Made by a program: the position numbers and the translations under genes. A stretch of DNA of 64,000 bases, taken from NCBI GenBank assembly GCA_024742495.1, contig JANSYJ010000002.1, forward strand, positions 62,001 to 126,000. The letters are read 5' to 3'. Below the pieces are notes generated by a model, which ran no database searches, had not been told where the DNA came from, and saw only the letters and a program-made list of their open reading frames with translations. Positions 63,601-64,000 of this stretch are shown in pieces; position 1 is the first letter of the stretch; each line of letters starts with the position of its first letter. This DNA is from Bacteroidota bacterium. Its GTDB lineage: Bacteria; Bacteroidota; Bacteroidia; Flavobacteriales; Schleiferiaceae.

Positions 63601-64000
63601 TTAAAAGCTGTACTTAAGACCTAGTATAAAATTTCGCCCCGTCGCTACCAAACCACTGCTATAAGGTCGATAGCGCTGGTCGCTGATGTTCTCTAAACCA
63701 AGGCTTAAAAGCAACTGTTCCTTTATGCTATAGCTAGCTCTAAAGTTCAGGCTGTACCAGCTGGGGGAATAAAGCTCGCCACTAGCATCTTCTAAATATA
63801 AGTGATCTTTTTCGCGCTCTTCAAAATTGAGATCCGCCGCAGCAACCGCACCGGAAAACTGAGCATTTAGTTCCAAGTAGATTTTTTCATATTCGTAAAC
63901 CACTCTGCTAAGTCCAAACCATGGAGCCGCATGCCGTGAAGGTCCTACGCTACCATCGGGGTTTTCGGCTCTTCCGCGTTGCCAGTTAAAGCGTGCACGC
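63601..64000 (-). CDS. TonB-dependent receptor, C-terminal fragment (truncated by the window end)
   Basis: The frame is open from the window edge to the stop at 63601. The fragment of about 132 aa has barrel strands, PSWYSLNFRASYSI, LGLENISDQRYRPYSSG and the terminal GRNFILGLKYSF with aromatic last residue, typical of TonB-dependent receptors. The plug and most of the barrel lie outside the window. Upstream of the coiled-coil gene by 45 nt and in the same orientation, so possibly the same transcript. Confidence 0.88.
   Translation of the reverse strand, partial: RARFNWQRGRAENPDGSVGPSRHAAPWFGLSRVVYEYEKIYLELNAQFSGAVAAADLNFEEREKDHLYLEDASGELYSPSWYSLNFRASYSIKEQLLLSLGLENISDQRYRPYSSGLVATGRNFILGLKYSF

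Overview
The window is a single stretch of Bacteroidota chromosome, most likely from a marine Flavobacteriia-type organism. The evidence is the gliding-motility genes gldE and gldD, C-terminal type IX secretion (T9SS) sorting-type domains, TonB-dependent receptors, the conserved order mutY-ssb-gldE-gldD opposite HU-TPR-COX24-rng, TAnnTTTG-type promoters, the scarcity of Shine-Dalgarno sites, and several TTG/GTG starts. There are no phage genes, insertion sequences or CRISPR arrays.

Layout. 1-15 kb is mostly housekeeping: the 3' part of a membrane pyrophosphatase with an unusual C-terminal extension, two deoxynucleoside kinases, a GH3-family enzyme, DUF2797, a flippase-like protein, a queuosine-precursor transporter, SppA, FolK, an OmpA/TSP3 outer-membrane protein, a SpoU methyltransferase and MutS. 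At 15.2-15.8 kb tRNA-Gly and tRNA-Leu are followed by a tiny GIY-YIG gene. That gene is bounded by a duplicated copy of the tRNA-Leu 3' end plus its terminator, an att-like arrangement.

16-31 kb is the accessory region of greatest interest. It holds a periplasmic-propeller histidine kinase, two paralogous LuxR-type response regulators, a stand-alone receiver, a PID-CTERM-like small protein, a small two-TM protein, and two giant (about 1450 aa) kelch-repeat proteins with the same architecture and T9SS-like C-termini. The regulators lie on the minus strand and bracket the two kelch genes. The regions in front of both kelch transcription units carry repeated TCTACA half-sites spaced by 10 or 20-21 bp (one or two helical turns), and a related palindrome lies in front of the first regulator. 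I propose that this is a self-contained regulated surface-protein system.

31-39 kb carries 5-formyl-THF cyclo-ligase, Kdo transferase, an outer-membrane barrel, and a nucleotide-sugar operon (DegT aminotransferase, UDP-glucose dehydrogenase, UDP-xylose synthase, GalE, RfbB) for surface polysaccharide. 39-50 kb, all minus strand, has an SLC12-like cation-chloride transporter, an M16 peptidase, a LytS/LytTR two-component pair with a secreted TPR-like protein and TonB receptor, an S9 peptidase and an outer-membrane protein. 50-58 kb is the conserved OmpA/rng/COX24/TPR/HU and mutY/ssb/gldE/gldD block plus heme A synthase. 58.9-64 kb has a third, smaller kelch T9SS protein, a membrane glycosyltransferase, a GH16 glycanase with a secreted coiled-coil partner, and the 3' end of a further TonB receptor.
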